Part shown: in pieces, positions 8,664 to 20,179 of the stretch | How positions within the stretch are numbered: position 1 is the first letter of the stretch | Layout: every line of letters begins with the position of its first letter | NCBI RefSeq assembly: GCF_018070025.1 | Contig: NZ_JAGPYQ010000001.1 | Location: 2,108,001-2,172,000 of the forward strand | DNA length: 64,000 nucleotides | Direction: 5' to 3' | Source: Streptomyces liliiviolaceus | GTDB lineage: Bacteria > Actinomycetota > Actinomycetes > Streptomycetales > Streptomycetaceae | Translations under genes and position numbers: made by a program | The notes under the pieces: model-generated | Database searches by the model: none | Told to the model about the DNA's origin: nothing | The model's input: the letters and a program-made list of their open reading frames with translations, nothing else

Positions 8664-9628
8664 CCACCATTCCTTCCGGGCCGGGCGTACAGCCACAGGG
8701 CAGCACACAGCCGCAGGGCCCGGGGCCGCAGGGCGTCAGCCTGGGCATGCCCCAACTGCCCGCTCCCGACTATCCGGCCGACGTCCGGACCCGGCTCGAA
8801 GCGGACGCGCGCGAGGTCATCGCCCGCTACCCGGACTCCCGGTCCGCCCTCCTTCCGCTGCTGCACCTCGTGCAGTCGGAGGAAGGCCATGTCACGCGCA
8901 CGGGGCAACGGTTCTGCGCGGAGATGCTCGGCCTCACCACCGCCGAGGTGACCGCGGTCGCGACCTTCTACTCCATGTACCGCCGCAAGCCGAGCGGCGA
9001 CTACCAGGTGGGCGTCTGCACCAACACGCTGTGCGCGGTCATGGGCGGCGACGCGATCTTCGAAGCCCTCCAGGAGCACCTGGGCGTCGGCAACGGCGAG
9101 ACCACCGACGACGGCAAGGTCACCCTGGAGCACATCGAGTGCAACGCGGCCTGCGACTTCGCTCCGGTCGTGATGGTCAACTGGGAGTTCTTCGACAACC
9201 AGACCGTGGCCAGCGCGAAGGGCCTCGTCGACGACCTGCGCGCGGGCACCGGGGTCGAGCCGACCCGCGGCGCCCCCCTGTGCACCTTCAAGGACACCGC
9301 CCGCATCCTGGCGGGCTTCCCCGACGAGCGCCCCGGCGCGGTCGAGGCGAGCGGCGGCGCGGGCCCCGCCTCGCTGGTCGGCCTGCGGCTGGCCAAGGGG
9401 GAGACGGGTCCCGCGCGCGTGGTGCATCCGCGCGGGTCCAAGACTCCCGGATCGTCCGCGGCCCCCGGCTCCTCCCGTGACGGGGCTCCGTCCGACCCGT
9501 CACCGGCCGACCCGTCGCCGTCCGGCCAGCCCTCGTCCAAGCACCTCAGCTCGCACGACGCACCGCAGGACACGTCGGCGTCCGACCCGGACCACCCGGC
9601 CGGGCCCGCCGCCGAGGAGGGGGAGTGA
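8660..9628 (+). CDS. nuoE: NADH-quinone oxidoreductase subunit E
   Basis: 322 residues from the GTG at 8660 (four-base overlap with nuoD). It is the 24-kDa thioredoxin-like subunit carrying [2Fe-2S] cluster N1a; ligands are C120, C125, C161 and C165. It belongs to the NADH dehydrogenase module with NuoF and NuoG. E. coli NuoE is about 166 residues. Here there is a proline/glutamine-rich N-terminal extension of about 35 residues and a long serine/proline/aspartate-rich tail from roughly residue 235, probably disordered. Confidence 0.95.
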   Translation: MTTIPSGPGVQPQGSTQPQGPGPQGVSLGMPQLPAPDYPADVRTRLEADAREVIARYPDSRSALLPLLHLVQSEEGHVTRTGQRFCAEMLGLTTAEVTAVATFYSMYRRKPSGDYQVGVCTNTLCAVMGGDAIFEALQEHLGVGNGETTDDGKVTLEHIECNAACDFAPVVMVNWEFFDNQTVASAKGLVDDLRAGTGVEPTRGAPLCTFKDTARILAGFPDERPGAVEASGGAGPASLVGLRLAKGETGPARVVHPRGSKTPGSSAAPGSSRDGAPSDPSPADPSPSGQPSSKHLSSHDAPQDTSASDPDHPAGPAAEEGE

Positions 9629-11004
9629 TGACCTTGTCCACTCAGTACGGGGGCACCTCCCGGCCGGAGACCGGAGCGGACCCCGAGAAGGTGCTCGCAC
9701 CGGTGCTGTCGGCCTTCTGGGACGAGGACAAGTCCTGGACGCTGGACACCTACCGGCGGCACGACGGGTACGAGGGCCTGCGCAAGGCGCTCGCCATGTC
9801 ACCGGACGACCTCATCGCCTATGTGAAGGAATCCGGACTGCGCGGCCGCGGCGGCGCCGGATTCCCGACGGGAATGAAGTGGCAGTTCATTCCCCAGGGC
9901 GACGGAAAGCCTCACTATCTAGTTGTCAACGCCGACGAATCGGAGCCCGGGACCTGCAAGGACATCCCGCTCCTCTTCGCGAACCCGCACAGCCTCATCG
10001 AGGGCATCGTGATCGCCTGTTACGCGATCCGGTCTTCGCATGCGTTCATCTATCTGCGGGGTGAAGTCGTCCCCGTACTGCGGCGGTTGCACGAAGCTGT
10101 GCGCGAGGCCCACGAGGCGGGCTACCTGGGGGAGAACATCCTGGGCAGCGGACTCGATCTCCAGCTCACCGTGCACGCGGGCGCGGGCGCGTACATCTGC
10201 GGTGAGGAGACCGCACTCCTCGACTCGCTCGAAGGCCGCCGTGGGCAGCCGCGACTCCGTCCCCCCTTCCCTGCGGTCGCGGGACTTTATGCCTGTCCCA
10301 CTGTGGTGAACAACGTCGAGTCGATCGCGTCGGTTCCCGCGATTCTCCACAAGGGCAAGGAATGGTTCCGCTCGATGGGGAGCGAGAAGTCCCCGGGCTT
10401 CACGCTCTACTCGCTCAGCGGCCATGTCACGAGCCCCGGCCAGTACGAGGCCCCGCTCGGCATCACCCTCCGTCAGCTCCTCGACATGAGCGGCGGCATC
10501 AGGGCCGGACACCGCCTCAAGTTCTGGACGCCGGGCGGCTCCTCGACCCCGATGTTCACCGACGAACACCTCGACGTCCCCCTCGACTACGAAGGAGTGG
10601 GCGCCGCGGGTTCCATGCTCGGCACGAAAGCACTCCAGTGCTTCGACGAGACGACCTGTGTCGTTCGGGCCGTCACCCGGTGGACCGAGTTCTACGCCCA
10701 CGAGTCCTGCGGCAAGTGCACACCCTGCCGCGAAGGGACGTACTGGCTCGTGCAGTTGCTGCGCGACATCGAGGCAGGCAAGGGCGTCATGTCCGACCTC
10801 GACAAGCTGAACGACATCGCCGACAACATCAACGGCAAGTCCTTCTGCGCCCTCGGAGACGGCGCCGCCTCACCGATCTTCTCCTCCCTCAAGTACTTCC
10901 GCGCGGAGTACGAGGAGCACATCACGGGCCGCGGCTGCCCCTTCGACCCCGCCAAATCGACGCTCTGGGCCGACAAGGACAAGCACACGGAGGTGAACGC
11001 ATGA
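9628..11004 (+). CDS. nuoF: NADH-quinone oxidoreductase subunit F
   Basis: 458 residues from the ATG at 9628, which overlaps the nuoE stop by one base and follows GAGGAGGGGGAG; a GTG at 9625 is possible. It binds NADH and FMN and carries cluster N3. Glycine-rich [12 protein letters not shown] lies near residue 72, YICGEETAL marks the nucleotide site, and the N3 ligands are C361, C364, C367 and C407. No second copy exists in the window, so any NADH-driven complex must use this one. Confidence 0.97.
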   Translation: MTLSTQYGGTSRPETGADPEKVLAPVLSAFWDEDKSWTLDTYRRHDGYEGLRKALAMSPDDLIAYVKESGLRGRGGAGFPTGMKWQFIPQGDGKPHYLVVNADESEPGTCKDIPLLFANPHSLIEGIVIACYAIRSSHAFIYLRGEVVPVLRRLHEAVREAHEAGYLGENILGSGLDLQLTVHAGAGAYICGEETALLDSLEGRRGQPRLRPPFPAVAGLYACPTVVNNVESIASVPAILHKGKEWFRSMGSEKSPGFTLYSLSGHVTSPGQYEAPLGITLRQLLDMSGGIRAGHRLKFWTPGGSSTPMFTDEHLDVPLDYEGVGAAGSMLGTKALQCFDETTCVVRAVTRWTEFYAHESCGKCTPCREGTYWLVQLLRDIEAGKGVMSDLDKLNDIADNINGKSFCALGDGAASPIFSSLKYFRAEYEEHITGRGCPFDPAKSTLWADKDKHTEVNA

Positions 11005-13505
11005 CCGTGACCACCAGCGCTCCCTCCGGAGGCGGGGAAGCGGCGGTCCCGCCGGAGGACCTCGTCTCGCTGACCATCGACGGCGTCGAGATCAGCGTGC
11101 CCAAGGGCACCCTGGTCATCCGCGCCGCCGAACAGCTCGGCATCGAGATCCCCCGCTTCTGCGACCACCCCCTCCTCGACCCGGCCGGCGCCTGCCGCCA
11201 GTGCATCGTCGAGGTCGAGGGCCAGCGCAAGCCCATGGCGTCCTGCACGATCACCTGCACGGACGGGATGGTCGTCAAGACCCATCTCACCTCTCCCGTC
11301 GCCGAGAAGGCCCAGAAGGGTGTGATGGAGCTGCTGCTCATCAACCACCCGCTGGACTGCCCCGTCTGCGACAAGGGCGGCGAGTGCCCGCTGCAGAACC
11401 AGGCCATGTCGCACGGCGACTCCGAGTCCCGCTTCGAGGGAAAGAAGCGGACGTACGAGAAGCCCGTCCCGATCTCCACCCAGGTACTGCTCGACCGTGA
11501 GCGGTGCGTGCTCTGCGCCCGCTGCACCCGCTTCTCCAACCAGGTCGCGGGCGACCCGATGATCGAACTGATCGAGCGGGGCGCCCTCCAGCAGGTCGGC
11601 ACCGGCGAGGGCGACCCCTTCGAGTCGTACTTCTCCGGGAACACCATCCAGATCTGCCCGGTCGGAGCCCTCACCTCGGCGGCGTACCGATTCCGCTCGC
11701 GCCCCTTCGACCTCGTGTCCTCGCCCTCGGTGTGCGAGCACTGCTCCGGCGGCTGCGCGACCCGCACCGACCACCGGCGCGGCAAGGTCATGCGGCGCAT
11801 CGCGGCCGACGACCCCGAGGTCAACGAGGAGTGGATCTGCGACAAGGGGCGCTTCGGCTTCCGGTACGCGCAGCAGCGGGACCGGCTGACGACCCCCCTG
11901 GTGCGCGGCGGATCCGGTGAGCTGGAGCCCGCCTCGTGGCCCGAGGCACTGGAGGCGGCGGCCCGGGGACTCCTCGCGGCCCGCTCCCGCGCCGGCGTCC
12001 TCACCGGCGGCCGGCTGACCGTCGAGGACTCCTACGCGTACAGCAAGTTCGCGCGCGTGGCCCTCGACACGAACGACATCGACTTCCGTGCGCGCGTGCA
12101 CAGCGCCGAGGAGGCCGACTTCCTGGCCGCCCGCGTCGCGGGCCGCGGCCGGGACCTCGACGGTACGGGCGTCACGTACACGGCACTGGAGAAGGCGCCC
12201 GCGGTCCTGCTCGCCGGATTCGAGTCCGAGGAGGAGGCGCCCGGCGTCTTCCTGCGGCTCCGCAAGGCCTGGCGCGGACACGGGCAGCGCACCTTCTCGC
12301 TGGCCACGCACGCGACCCGCGGCCTGGAGAAGGCGGGCGGCACCCTGCTGTCGGCCGCCCCCGGCACCGAGACCGCGTGGCTGGACGCGCTCGCCTCCGG
12401 CACCGGTCTGGAGGACGACGGGGCGAAGGCCGCCGAGGCACTGCGCCTGGCGGGCGCCGTGATCGTCGTCGGTGAACGGCTGGCCTCCGTGGCGGGCGGA
12501 CTCACCGCCGCCGTACGGGCCGCCGCCGCCACCGGCGCCCAGTTGGTGTGGATCCCGCGCAGGGCCGGGGAACGCGGCGCGATCGAGGCGGGGGCGATGC
12601 CCTCGCTGCTGCCCGGCGGACGCCCCGCCACCGACCCGCGCGCGCGGGACGAGGTCATCGGGGCCTGGAGGATCGGCGCGCTGCCGCACCGGCACGGCCG
12701 CGACACCGGACAGATCGTCGAGGCCGCCGCCACCGGTGAACTCTCCGCGCTCGTCGTGGCGGGCGTGGAGGTCGCCGACCTCCCCGATCCCACGCGCGCG
12801 CGTGCCGCCCTGTCCGAAGTGGGCTTCCTGGTGTCGCTGGAACTGCGTCCCAGTGAGATCACCGAACACGCGGACGTCGTGTTCCCGGTCGCCGCGGTCG
12901 CCGAGAAGGCGGGCACCTTCCTCAACTGGGAGGGCCGCGCACGTCTCTTCGAGGCCGCTCTCAAGCCCGACCAGATGACCCGCCGGGTGGCGCCCACCGA
13001 CGCGCGCGTCCTGCAGATGCTGGCCGACGCCATGGACGTCCACCTGGGCCTGCCCGACCTGCGGACCGTGCGCGCCGAACTGGACCGGCTCGGCGCCTGG
13101 GACGGGCCGCGGGCCACCGAACCGCTGGAGACCGCGGCGCAGTCGCCGCGGCCCGCCGCCGGGGAGGCCGTCCTCGCCGGACACCGGCTGCTGCTCGACC
13201 AGGGACGCCTCCAGGAGGGCGACGAGGCGCTCGCCGGGACCCGGCACGACGCCCACGCGCGCGTGTCGCCCGCCACGGCCGCCGAGGCGGGCGTCAAGGA
13301 CGGCGACACGCTGGCCGTCACCGGGCCCTCGGGAGCGGTCGAACTCCCGCTGCGGATCACGCAGATGCCCGACTGGGTGGTCTGGCTCCCGCTGAACTCC
13401 GCCGGGGGAGGCGTCGCCTCGGACACGGGCGCGACCCCCGGCGCACTCGTCCGCATCGGACCGGCGACGCTCGCCGGCGAGGCCCCCAAGGAGGTGGAGG
13501 CATGA
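11001..13505 (+). CDS. nuoG: NADH-quinone oxidoreductase subunit G
   Basis: 834 residues, ATGA overlap with nuoF. It is the large peripheral subunit with clusters N1b (C54, C65, C68 and a later cysteine), N4 and N5 ([24 protein letters not shown]), and an intact N7 motif C-x2-C-x3-C-x27-C at residues 245, 248, 252 and 280, seen in bacterial but not mitochondrial enzymes. The molybdopterin-oxidoreductase-like C-terminal half is retained. Confidence 0.96.
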   Translation: MTVTTSAPSGGGEAAVPPEDLVSLTIDGVEISVPKGTLVIRAAEQLGIEIPRFCDHPLLDPAGACRQCIVEVEGQRKPMASCTITCTDGMVVKTHLTSPVAEKAQKGVMELLLINHPLDCPVCDKGGECPLQNQAMSHGDSESRFEGKKRTYEKPVPISTQVLLDRERCVLCARCTRFSNQVAGDPMIELIERGALQQVGTGEGDPFESYFSGNTIQICPVGALTSAAYRFRSRPFDLVSSPSVCEHCSGGCATRTDHRRGKVMRRIAADDPEVNEEWICDKGRFGFRYAQQRDRLTTPLVRGGSGELEPASWPEALEAAARGLLAARSRAGVLTGGRLTVEDSYAYSKFARVALDTNDIDFRARVHSAEEADFLAARVAGRGRDLDGTGVTYTALEKAPAVLLAGFESEEEAPGVFLRLRKAWRGHGQRTFSLATHATRGLEKAGGTLLSAAPGTETAWLDALASGTGLEDDGAKAAEALRLAGAVIVVGERLASVAGGLTAAVRAAAATGAQLVWIPRRAGERGAIEAGAMPSLLPGGRPATDPRARDEVIGAWRIGALPHRHGRDTGQIVEAAATGELSALVVAGVEVADLPDPTRARAALSEVGFLVSLELRPSEITEHADVVFPVAAVAEKAGTFLNWEGRARLFEAALKPDQMTRRVAPTDARVLQMLADAMDVHLGLPDLRTVRAELDRLGAWDGPRATEPLETAAQSPRPAAGEAVLAGHRLLLDQGRLQEGDEALAGTRHDAHARVSPATAAEAGVKDGDTLAVTGPSGAVELPLRITQMPDWVVWLPLNSAGGGVASDTGATPGALVRIGPATLAGEAPKEVEA

Positions 13506-14899
13506 CCCCGAACCTCACCGCGTCGGTCCACCTGGCCGCGGAGGACCTCTCCGTGTTCGGCCGGGACGTCTGGTGGCTCGTCGTCATCAAGGCGGTCTTC
13601 TGCTTCGCCTTCCTGATGCTGACCGTGCTCTTCTCCATCGTGTGGGAGCGCAAGGTCGTCGCCTGGATGCAGCTGCGCATCGGCCCCAACCGGCACGGCC
13701 CCTGGGGCATGCTCCAGTCGCTCGCCGACGGCATCAAGCTGATGCTCAAGGAAGACCTGATCGTCAAGCGCGCGGACAAGGTCGTCTACATCCTCGCGCC
13801 GATCGTGGCGGCCATCCCGGCCTTCATGGCGATCGCCGTGATCCCCTTCGGGCCGGCCGGCAACGAGATCTCGATCTTCGGCCAGCGCACCACGATGCAG
13901 CTCACCGACCTGCCGATCGCGATGCTCTACATCCTCGCGGTCGCCTCGGTCGGCATCTACGGCATCGTGCTCGCGGGCTGGTCCTCCGGGTCCACGTATC
14001 CGCTGCTCGGCGGCCTGCGCTCGTGTGCGCAGATGATCTCCTACGAGATCGCCATGGGCGCCGCGTTCGCGTCGGTGTTCCTGTACTCCGGCTCGATGTC
14101 CACCTCGGAGATCGTCGCCCAGCAGCAGGACCGCTGGTTCGTCGTCCTGCTGCCGGTGTCGTTCCTGATCTACATCGTGACGATGGTCGGCGAGACCAAC
14201 CGCGCCCCCTTCGACATGCCGGAGTCCGAGGGCGACCTCGTCGGCGGCTTCAACACCGAGTACTCGTCCATCAAGTTCGCGCTGTTCATGCTCGCCGAGT
14301 ACGTGAACATGGTGACCGTCTCGGCGGTCTCCGTGACGCTCTTCCTGGGCGGCTGGCGGGCCCCCTGGCCGATCAGCACCTTCTGGGAGGGCGCCAACCA
14401 CGGCTGGTGGCCGATGCTGTGGTTCGTCATCAAGGTGCAGCTGCTGCTGTTCTTCTTCATCTGGCTGCGCGGCACGCTGCCCCGCGTCCGCTACGACCAG
14501 CTGATGAAGCTCGGCTGGAAGGTCCTGATCCCGGTCTCCGTGGTCTGGCTGATGCTCGTGGCGACCGTACGGACCCTGCGCAACGAGAACTACGACTTCG
14601 CCGACATCGCCCTGTACGTGGGCGGCGGGGTCCTCGTCCTGCTGCTGCTCTCGTTCGTCGCCGACATGTTCCGCGAACGCAAGGACGCCGAGGGCGCCCG
14701 CCAGGCGCTGGACGACACCGCCGCCTTCGACCCGATGGCGGGCGGCTATCCCGTGCCGCCGCTGCCCGGACAGGAGTTGCCGCCGGTGCCCCGGCGCCGC
14801 CCGCGCCGGGAGCGGGAGTTGATTGTCAGTGGTGGCGTGAATACTGACAGTGACGGATCCGATGGACCTCGTGACGGAAAGGAGGCGTCCGATGGCTGA
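13502..14899 (+). CDS. nuoH: NADH-quinone oxidoreductase subunit H
   Basis: 465 residues, ATGA overlap with nuoG. Membrane subunit of about eight helices that joins the arms and lines the quinone channel. Conserved [32 protein letters not shown] and the acidic loop [16 protein letters not shown] are present. A hydrophilic, proline/arginine-rich tail of about 70 residues extends past the usual family end. Its 3' end overlaps nuoI by eight bases. Confidence 0.96.
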   Translation: MTPNLTASVHLAAEDLSVFGRDVWWLVVIKAVFCFAFLMLTVLFSIVWERKVVAWMQLRIGPNRHGPWGMLQSLADGIKLMLKEDLIVKRADKVVYILAPIVAAIPAFMAIAVIPFGPAGNEISIFGQRTTMQLTDLPIAMLYILAVASVGIYGIVLAGWSSGSTYPLLGGLRSCAQMISYEIAMGAAFASVFLYSGSMSTSEIVAQQQDRWFVVLLPVSFLIYIVTMVGETNRAPFDMPESEGDLVGGFNTEYSSIKFALFMLAEYVNMVTVSAVSVTLFLGGWRAPWPISTFWEGANHGWWPMLWFVIKVQLLLFFFIWLRGTLPRVRYDQLMKLGWKVLIPVSVVWLMLVATVRTLRNENYDFADIALYVGGGVLVLLLLSFVADMFRERKDAEGARQALDDTAAFDPMAGGYPVPPLPGQELPPVPRRRPRRERELIVSGGVNTDSDGSDGPRDGKEASDG

Positions 14900-15533
14900 C
14901 GAGCAGAAGGAGACCAAACCCGGTTTCCAGAATCCCGTCGCAGGCTTCGGCGTGACCTTCAAGGCCATGTTCAAGAAGCGGCTGACCGAGCAGTATCCGG
15001 AGCAGCAGAAGACCACCGCACCGCGCTTCCACGGCCGGCACCAGCTCAACCGGCATCCGGACGGCCTGGAGAAGTGCGTCGGCTGCGAGCTGTGCGCCTG
15101 GGCGTGTCCCGCCGACGCCATCTATGTGGAGGGCGCGGACAACACCGAGGAGGAGCGCTACTCCCCGGGCGAGCGGTACGGACGCGTCTACCAGATCAAC
15201 TACGCCCGCTGCATCCTGTGCGGCCTGTGCATCGAGGCGTGCCCCACGCGCGCGCTGACGATGACCAACGAGTTCGAGCTGGCCGACAGCAGCCGCGCCA
15301 ACCTCATCTACACCAAGGAGCAGCTGCTCGCCGGTCTGGAGGAGGGCATGGTCGAGTCGCCGCACTCGATCTTCCCGGGCACGGACGAGCAGGACTACTA
15401 CCGTGGCCTGGTCACCGAGGCCGCGCCGGGCACGGTGCCGCAGGTCGCCGTCTCCAAGGGCGAGGTCCCGCAGGAGAGCGGGTCCACCTCCGGTCCGGAC
15501 GAGCCCGCGTCGGAGCAGGTGATCGGCCGATGA
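14892..15533 (+). CDS. nuoI: NADH-quinone oxidoreductase subunit I
   Basis: 213 residues from the ATG at 14892, preceded by GAAAGGAGG. An in-frame upstream start at 14850 lacks a ribosome site. Ferredoxin-like subunit with two [4Fe-4S] clusters (N6a and N6b): [12 protein letters not shown] and [12 protein letters not shown]. It passes electrons from NuoG to NuoB. The tail after about residue 170 is acidic and low complexity. Confidence 0.96.
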   Translation: MADEQKETKPGFQNPVAGFGVTFKAMFKKRLTEQYPEQQKTTAPRFHGRHQLNRHPDGLEKCVGCELCAWACPADAIYVEGADNTEEERYSPGERYGRVYQINYARCILCGLCIEACPTRALTMTNEFELADSSRANLIYTKEQLLAGLEEGMVESPHSIFPGTDEQDYYRGLVTEAAPGTVPQVAVSKGEVPQESGSTSGPDEPASEQVIGR

Positions 15534-16396
15534 CCGCCCAACCGGCCGCCCACTTCGGCTCCCTGGCCGTCGACGCCGGCACCTCGCTGGCGGCCTACTC
15601 GACCTCCACGGGCGAGGCCGTCCAGTTCTGGATCCTCGGTACGGTCGCCGTGATCGGCGCCCTGTGCACGGTCCTCATGAAGAAGTCCGTGCACAGCGCG
15701 CTCTGCCTCGCCGGGACCATGATCATCCTGGCGGTGTTCTACCTCGCCAACGGCGCCTACTTCCTGGGCATCGTGCAGGTCGTCGTCTACACCGGCGCGA
15801 TCATGATGCTGTTCCTCTTCGTGGTCATGCTCGTCGGTGTCACCGCGGCGGACTCCCTGAAGGAGACCATCAAGGGCCAGCGCTGGCTGGCCCTCCTGTG
15901 CGGCCTCGGCTTCGGCATCCTGCTGTGCGCGGGCATCGGCAACGCGTCGCTGAACGAGTTCGAGGGCCTTGCCCAGGCCAACGCCGGCGGCAACGTGGAG
16001 GGCCTGGCCGCCCTCATCTTCACGAAGTACGTCTTCGCCTTCGAGATCACCGGCGCCCTGCTCATCACGGCCGCCGTCGGCGCCATGGTGCTCACCCACC
16101 GCGAGCGCACCGAGCGGGCCAAGACCCAGCGAGAGCTGGCCGAGGAACGCGTACGGGCGAACAAGCAGCTCCCGCCGCTGCCCGCACCCGGTGTGTACGC
16201 CCGGCACAACGCGGTGGACATCGCCGGTCTCCTCCCGGACGGCACCCCGTCCGAACTGACCGTCATCAGCACGCTGCGCGAGCGCGGCCAGATCCGCGAT
16301 GTGTCGGACGAGGCCATCAAGGACCTGAAGGCGCTCGAACAGCGTTCCGGGGAGCGGCTCGGCCGCGAAGGCCGCGAAGAGGAGGCCGCGAAGTGA
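15530..16396 (+). CDS. nuoJ: NADH-quinone oxidoreductase subunit J
   Basis: 288 residues, ATGA overlap with nuoI. Membrane subunit with five predicted helices in the first 185 residues; the conserved [18 protein letters not shown] segment marks the helix that changes shape during turnover. The C-terminal 100 residues are hydrophilic and make it much longer than E. coli NuoJ (184). Confidence 0.95.
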   Translation: MTAQPAAHFGSLAVDAGTSLAAYSTSTGEAVQFWILGTVAVIGALCTVLMKKSVHSALCLAGTMIILAVFYLANGAYFLGIVQVVVYTGAIMMLFLFVVMLVGVTAADSLKETIKGQRWLALLCGLGFGILLCAGIGNASLNEFEGLAQANAGGNVEGLAALIFTKYVFAFEITGALLITAAVGAMVLTHRERTERAKTQRELAEERVRANKQLPPLPAPGVYARHNAVDIAGLLPDGTPSELTVISTLRERGQIRDVSDEAIKDLKALEQRSGERLGREGREEEAAK

Positions 16397-16692
16397 ACCC
16401 CGTCAACTACCTGTACCTCGCCGCCCTGTTGTTCACGATCGGCGCCTCGGGTGTCCTGATCAGGCGGAACGCGATCGTGGTGTTCATGTGCATCGAGCTC
16501 ATGCTCAACGCCTGCAACCTCGCGTTCGTCGCCTTCTCCCGGATGCACGGCAATCTCGACGGACAGATCATCGCCTTCTTCACGATGGTCGTCGCCGCCG
16601 CGGAGGTCGTGGTCGGGCTCGCGATCATCGTGTCGCTGTTCCGTTCCCGCCACTCGGCCTCGGTCGACGACGCCAGCCTGATGAAGCTGTAA
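16393..16692 (+). CDS. nuoK: NADH-quinone oxidoreductase subunit K
   Basis: 99 residues, GTGA overlap with nuoJ. Three membrane helices. The two buried glutamates of the proton path are present in [15 protein letters not shown] and [13 protein letters not shown]. Ordinary length. A 14-base gap separates it from nuoL. Confidence 0.96.
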   Translation: MNPVNYLYLAALLFTIGASGVLIRRNAIVVFMCIELMLNACNLAFVAFSRMHGNLDGQIIAFFTMVVAAAEVVVGLAIIVSLFRSRHSASVDDASLMKL

Positions 16693-16706
16693 GGGGTCGC
16701 TGAATC

Positions 16707-18602
16707 GTGGAGAATCTGATTGCGCTGCTGGTGGCAGCGCCTCTGCTCGGAGCGGCCGTACTGCTGTGCGGCGGCAGGCGGCTCGATGCCGTCGGCCACT
16801 GGATCGGCACGGTCCTCGCGTCCGCCTCCTTCGTGATCGGCGCGATCCTCTTCGCCGACATGCTGGGCAAGGACGCGGAGCACCGGGCCCTCGCGCAGCA
16901 CCTGTTCAGCTGGATCCCCGTCGAGGGCTTCCAGGCGGACGTCGCCTTCCAGCTCGACCAGCTGTCGATGACGTTCGTCCTGCTGATCACCGGCGTCGGC
17001 TCGCTCATCCACGTGTACTCGATCGGGTACATGGAGCACGACGAGCGCCGCCGCCGCTTCTTCGGCTATCTGAACCTGTTCCTCGCGGCGATGCTGCTGC
17101 TCGTCCTCGCCGACAACTACCTGCTGCTGTACGTCGGCTGGGAGGGCGTGGGCCTCGCCTCGTACCTGCTCATCGGCTTCTGGCAGCACAAGCCCAGTGC
17201 CGCGACCGCCGCGAAGAAGGCCTTCCTGGTCAACCGCGTCGGCGACATGGGCCTGTCGATCGCCATCATGCTGATGTTCACCACCTTCGGGACCTTCGCC
17301 TTCGGGCCGGTCCTGGAGGCCACCGGTGAGACCGGCGAGGGCAAGCTCACCGCCATCGGGCTGATGCTGCTGCTCGCCGCGTGCGGCAAGTCCGCCCAGG
17401 TGCCGCTGCAGTCCTGGCTCGGGGACGCGATGGAGGGCCCGACCCCGGTCTCGGCCCTCATCCACGCCGCGACCATGGTGACCGCGGGTGTGTACCTGAT
17501 CGTCCGCTCCGGGGAGATCTTCAACGCCGCGCCGGACGCCCAGCTCGTCACCACCGTCGTCGGAGCGGTCACGCTCCTGTTCGGTGCGATCGTCGGTTGC
17601 GCCAAGGACGACATCAAGAAGGCGCTCGCCGGTTCGACCATGTCGCAGATCGGCTACATGATTCTCGCGGCGGGCCTCGGCCCGATCGGGTACGTCTTCG
17701 CGATCATGCACCTGGTGACGCATGGCTTCTTCAAGGCCGGGCTCTTCCTCGGCGCCGGTTCGGTCATGCACGGCATGAACGACGAGGTCGACATGCGCAA
17801 GTACGGCGGCCTGCGCAAGCACATGCCCGTCACCTTCGTGACGTTCGGCCTCGGCTACCTCGCCATCATCGGCTTCCCGGGCCTGTCCGGCTTCTTCTCC
17901 AAGGACAAGATCATCGAGGCCGCCTTCGCCAAGGGCGGCACCGAGGGCTGGATCCTCGGCGGCGTGGCCCTGCTGGGCGCGGCCATCACCGCGTTCTACA
18001 TGACGCGCGTGATGCTGATGACGTTCTTCGGCGAGAAGCGCTGGCAGCCGGACGAGCACGGCCACGAGCCGCACCCGCACGAGTCGCCGCGGTCCATGAC
18101 GATCCCCATGATCGTGCTGGCCTTCGGATCGGTCTTCGCGGGCGGCTTCTTCGGCGTCGGCGACCGCTTCCTGCACTGGCTGGAGCCCGTCACCGAGCAC
18201 GCGCACGGACACCCGCCGATCGGCGCGACCACCGTCACCCTCTCCACGATGGTCGTGCTCGTCATCGGCGTCGGCCTCGCCTGGCTCCAGTACGGGCGCC
18301 GTCCCGTCCCGGTCGTCGCCCCGCGCGGCTCCCTGCTCACCCGGGCCGCCCGCCGCGACCTCCTCCAGGACGACTTCAACCACGTCGTCCTGGTGCGCGG
18401 CGGCGAGCACCTCACGCGCTCCCTGGTGTACGTCGACCACACCCTGGTCGACGGGGTCGTCAACGGCACGGCGGCCTCGATGGGCGGTCTGTCCGGACGG
18501 CTCCGCAAGCTGCAGAACGGCTACGCGCGCTCGTACGCCGTCTCGATGTTCGGCGGTGCGGCGATCCTCATCGCCGCGACCCTGCTGATGAGGGCGGTCT
18601 GA
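16707..18602 (+). CDS. nuoL: NADH-quinone oxidoreductase subunit L
   Basis: 631 residues, GTG start after AAGGGGTCGCTGAATC. Distal antiporter-like subunit; 14 or more helices plus the long lateral helix at the C-terminus. The key glutamate ([15 protein letters not shown]) and lysine ([16 protein letters not shown]) of the half-channels are present, with [11 protein letters not shown] following. Confidence 0.97.
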   Translation: MENLIALLVAAPLLGAAVLLCGGRRLDAVGHWIGTVLASASFVIGAILFADMLGKDAEHRALAQHLFSWIPVEGFQADVAFQLDQLSMTFVLLITGVGSLIHVYSIGYMEHDERRRRFFGYLNLFLAAMLLLVLADNYLLLYVGWEGVGLASYLLIGFWQHKPSAATAAKKAFLVNRVGDMGLSIAIMLMFTTFGTFAFGPVLEATGETGEGKLTAIGLMLLLAACGKSAQVPLQSWLGDAMEGPTPVSALIHAATMVTAGVYLIVRSGEIFNAAPDAQLVTTVVGAVTLLFGAIVGCAKDDIKKALAGSTMSQIGYMILAAGLGPIGYVFAIMHLVTHGFFKAGLFLGAGSVMHGMNDEVDMRKYGGLRKHMPVTFVTFGLGYLAIIGFPGLSGFFSKDKIIEAAFAKGGTEGWILGGVALLGAAITAFYMTRVMLMTFFGEKRWQPDEHGHEPHPHESPRSMTIPMIVLAFGSVFAGGFFGVGDRFLHWLEPVTEHAHGHPPIGATTVTLSTMVVLVIGVGLAWLQYGRRPVPVVAPRGSLLTRAARRDLLQDDFNHVVLVRGGEHLTRSLVYVDHTLVDGVVNGTAASMGGLSGRLRKLQNGYARSYAVSMFGGAAILIAATLLMRAV

Positions 18603-18607
18603 TACCG

Positions 18608-20179
18608 ATGTCCTTTCCTCTGCTGACAGCGACGGCGGCCCTCCCGGCGATCGGGGCGATCGCCACGGCCGCCGTGCCGGCCGCCCGCCGCACCGCCGCC
18701 AAATGGCTGGCGCTGCTCGTCTCGCTCGCCACCCTCGCCCTCGCCGTCGTCGTCCTGGTCCGCTTCGACCCCGTCGGCGACCGCTACCAGCTCACCGAAT
18801 CGCACTCCTGGATCAAGGACTTCGGGGTGCGGTACGAACTGGGCGTGGACGGCATCGCGGTGGCGCTGATCGCGCTGACCGCCCTGCTCATCCCGTTCGT
18901 GATCCTCGCGGGCTGGCACGACGCCGACCCGCTGGAGACCCACAGCAGCCGGTGGCGGCCGACCCAGGGCTTCTTCGCCCTGATCCTCGCCGTCGAGGCG
19001 ATGGTGATCATCTCTTTCGAGGCCACCGACGTCTTCCTCTTCTACATCTTCTTCGAAGCCATGCTCATCCCGATGTACTTCCTCATCGGCGGCTTCGGGG
19101 ACCGGGCCCACGCGGGCTCGGACGAACACGCGGCGGCACAGCGTTCGTACGCCGCCGTGAAGTTCCTCCTCTACAACCTGGCCGGCGGCCTGATCATGCT
19201 GGCCGCCGTGATCGGCCTCTACGTGGTGGCGGGGAACTTCTCGCTCCAGGAGATCGCCGAGGCCCGGGCCAACGGCTCGCTGGACATGGCGACCAACACC
19301 GAACGATGGCTGTTCCTGGGCTTCTTCTTCGCCTTCGCGGTGAAGGCGCCCCTGTGGCCGCTGCACACCTGGCTGCCCAACGCCATGGGGGAGTCCACCG
19401 CCCCGGTCGCCGTCCTGATCACCGCGGTGGTCGACAAGGTCGGCACCTTCGCGATGCTGCGCTTCTGCCTCCAGCTCTTCCCGGAGGCCTCGAAGTGGGC
19501 GACGCCCGTGATCCTCGTCCTCGCCCTGATCAGCATCGTCTACGGGGCGCTGCTCGCGGTCGGCCAGCGGGACATCAAGCGCCTGGTGGCGTACGCGTCG
19601 ATCTCCCACTTCGGGTTCATCATCATGGGCATCTTCGCGATGACCAGCCAGGGGCAGTCGGGCGCGACGCTCTACATGGTCAACCACGGGATCTCGACCG
19701 CCGCGCTGATGCTGGTGGCCGGCTTCCTGATCACACGGCGCGGCTCGCGTCTGATCGCCGACTACGGAGGGGTGCAGAAGGTCGCCCCGGTGCTCGCGGG
19801 CACCTTCCTGATCGGCAGCCTGGCGACGCTGTCGCTGCCGGGACTCGCGCCGTTCGTGAGTGAGTTCCTGGTCCTGATCGGCACGTTCGCGCGCTATCCG
19901 GTGATCGGGATCATCGCCACCTTCGGCATCGTCCTCGCCGCGCTCTACACACTCGTCCTCTACCAGCGGACGATGACGGGCCCGGTGAAGCCCGAGGTCT
20001 CGGCCATGCCCGACCTCAAGGTGCGCGAGCTCGTGGTGGTCGCCCCGCTGATCGCCCTGCTGATCTTCCTCGGCGTCTACCCGAAGCCCCTCACCGACAT
20101 CGTCAACCCGGCGGTCAAGCAGACCATGTCCGACGTACACAAGAAGGACCCCAAGCCCGAGGTGGAGGCCGCCAAGTGA
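18608..20179 (+). CDS. nuoM: NADH-quinone oxidoreductase subunit M
   Basis: 523 residues, ATG six bases after the nuoL stop. Antiporter-like proton-translocating subunit with about 14 helices. The conserved glutamate sits in YIFFEAMLIPMYFLIGG and the lysine in VKAPLWPLHTWLPNAMGES. Usual length. It overlaps nuoN by four bases. Confidence 0.97.
   Translation: MSFPLLTATAALPAIGAIATAAVPAARRTAAKWLALLVSLATLALAVVVLVRFDPVGDRYQLTESHSWIKDFGVRYELGVDGIAVALIALTALLIPFVILAGWHDADPLETHSSRWRPTQGFFALILAVEAMVIISFEATDVFLFYIFFEAMLIPMYFLIGGFGDRAHAGSDEHAAAQRSYAAVKFLLYNLAGGLIMLAAVIGLYVVAGNFSLQEIAEARANGSLDMATNTERWLFLGFFFAFAVKAPLWPLHTWLPNAMGESTAPVAVLITAVVDKVGTFAMLRFCLQLFPEASKWATPVILVLALISIVYGALLAVGQRDIKRLVAYASISHFGFIIMGIFAMTSQGQSGATLYMVNHGISTAALMLVAGFLITRRGSRLIADYGGVQKVAPVLAGTFLIGSLATLSLPGLAPFVSEFLVLIGTFARYPVIGIIATFGIVLAALYTLVLYQRTMTGPVKPEVSAMPDLKVRELVVVAPLIALLIFLGVYPKPLTDIVNPAVKQTMSDVHKKDPKPEVEAAK

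Noticed and set aside
10692..13256. Long open frame (about 850 codons) on the minus strand opposite nuoG
   Set aside because: Shadow of nuoG caused by high GC; composition is Gly/Arg/Val/Asp-rich with no domain, while nuoG on the other strand has all cluster motifs.
12032..15121. Minus-strand open frame of over 1000 codons across nuoG-nuoI
   Set aside because: Spans several well-defined plus-strand genes; low-complexity translation typical of antisense frames in high-GC DNA.
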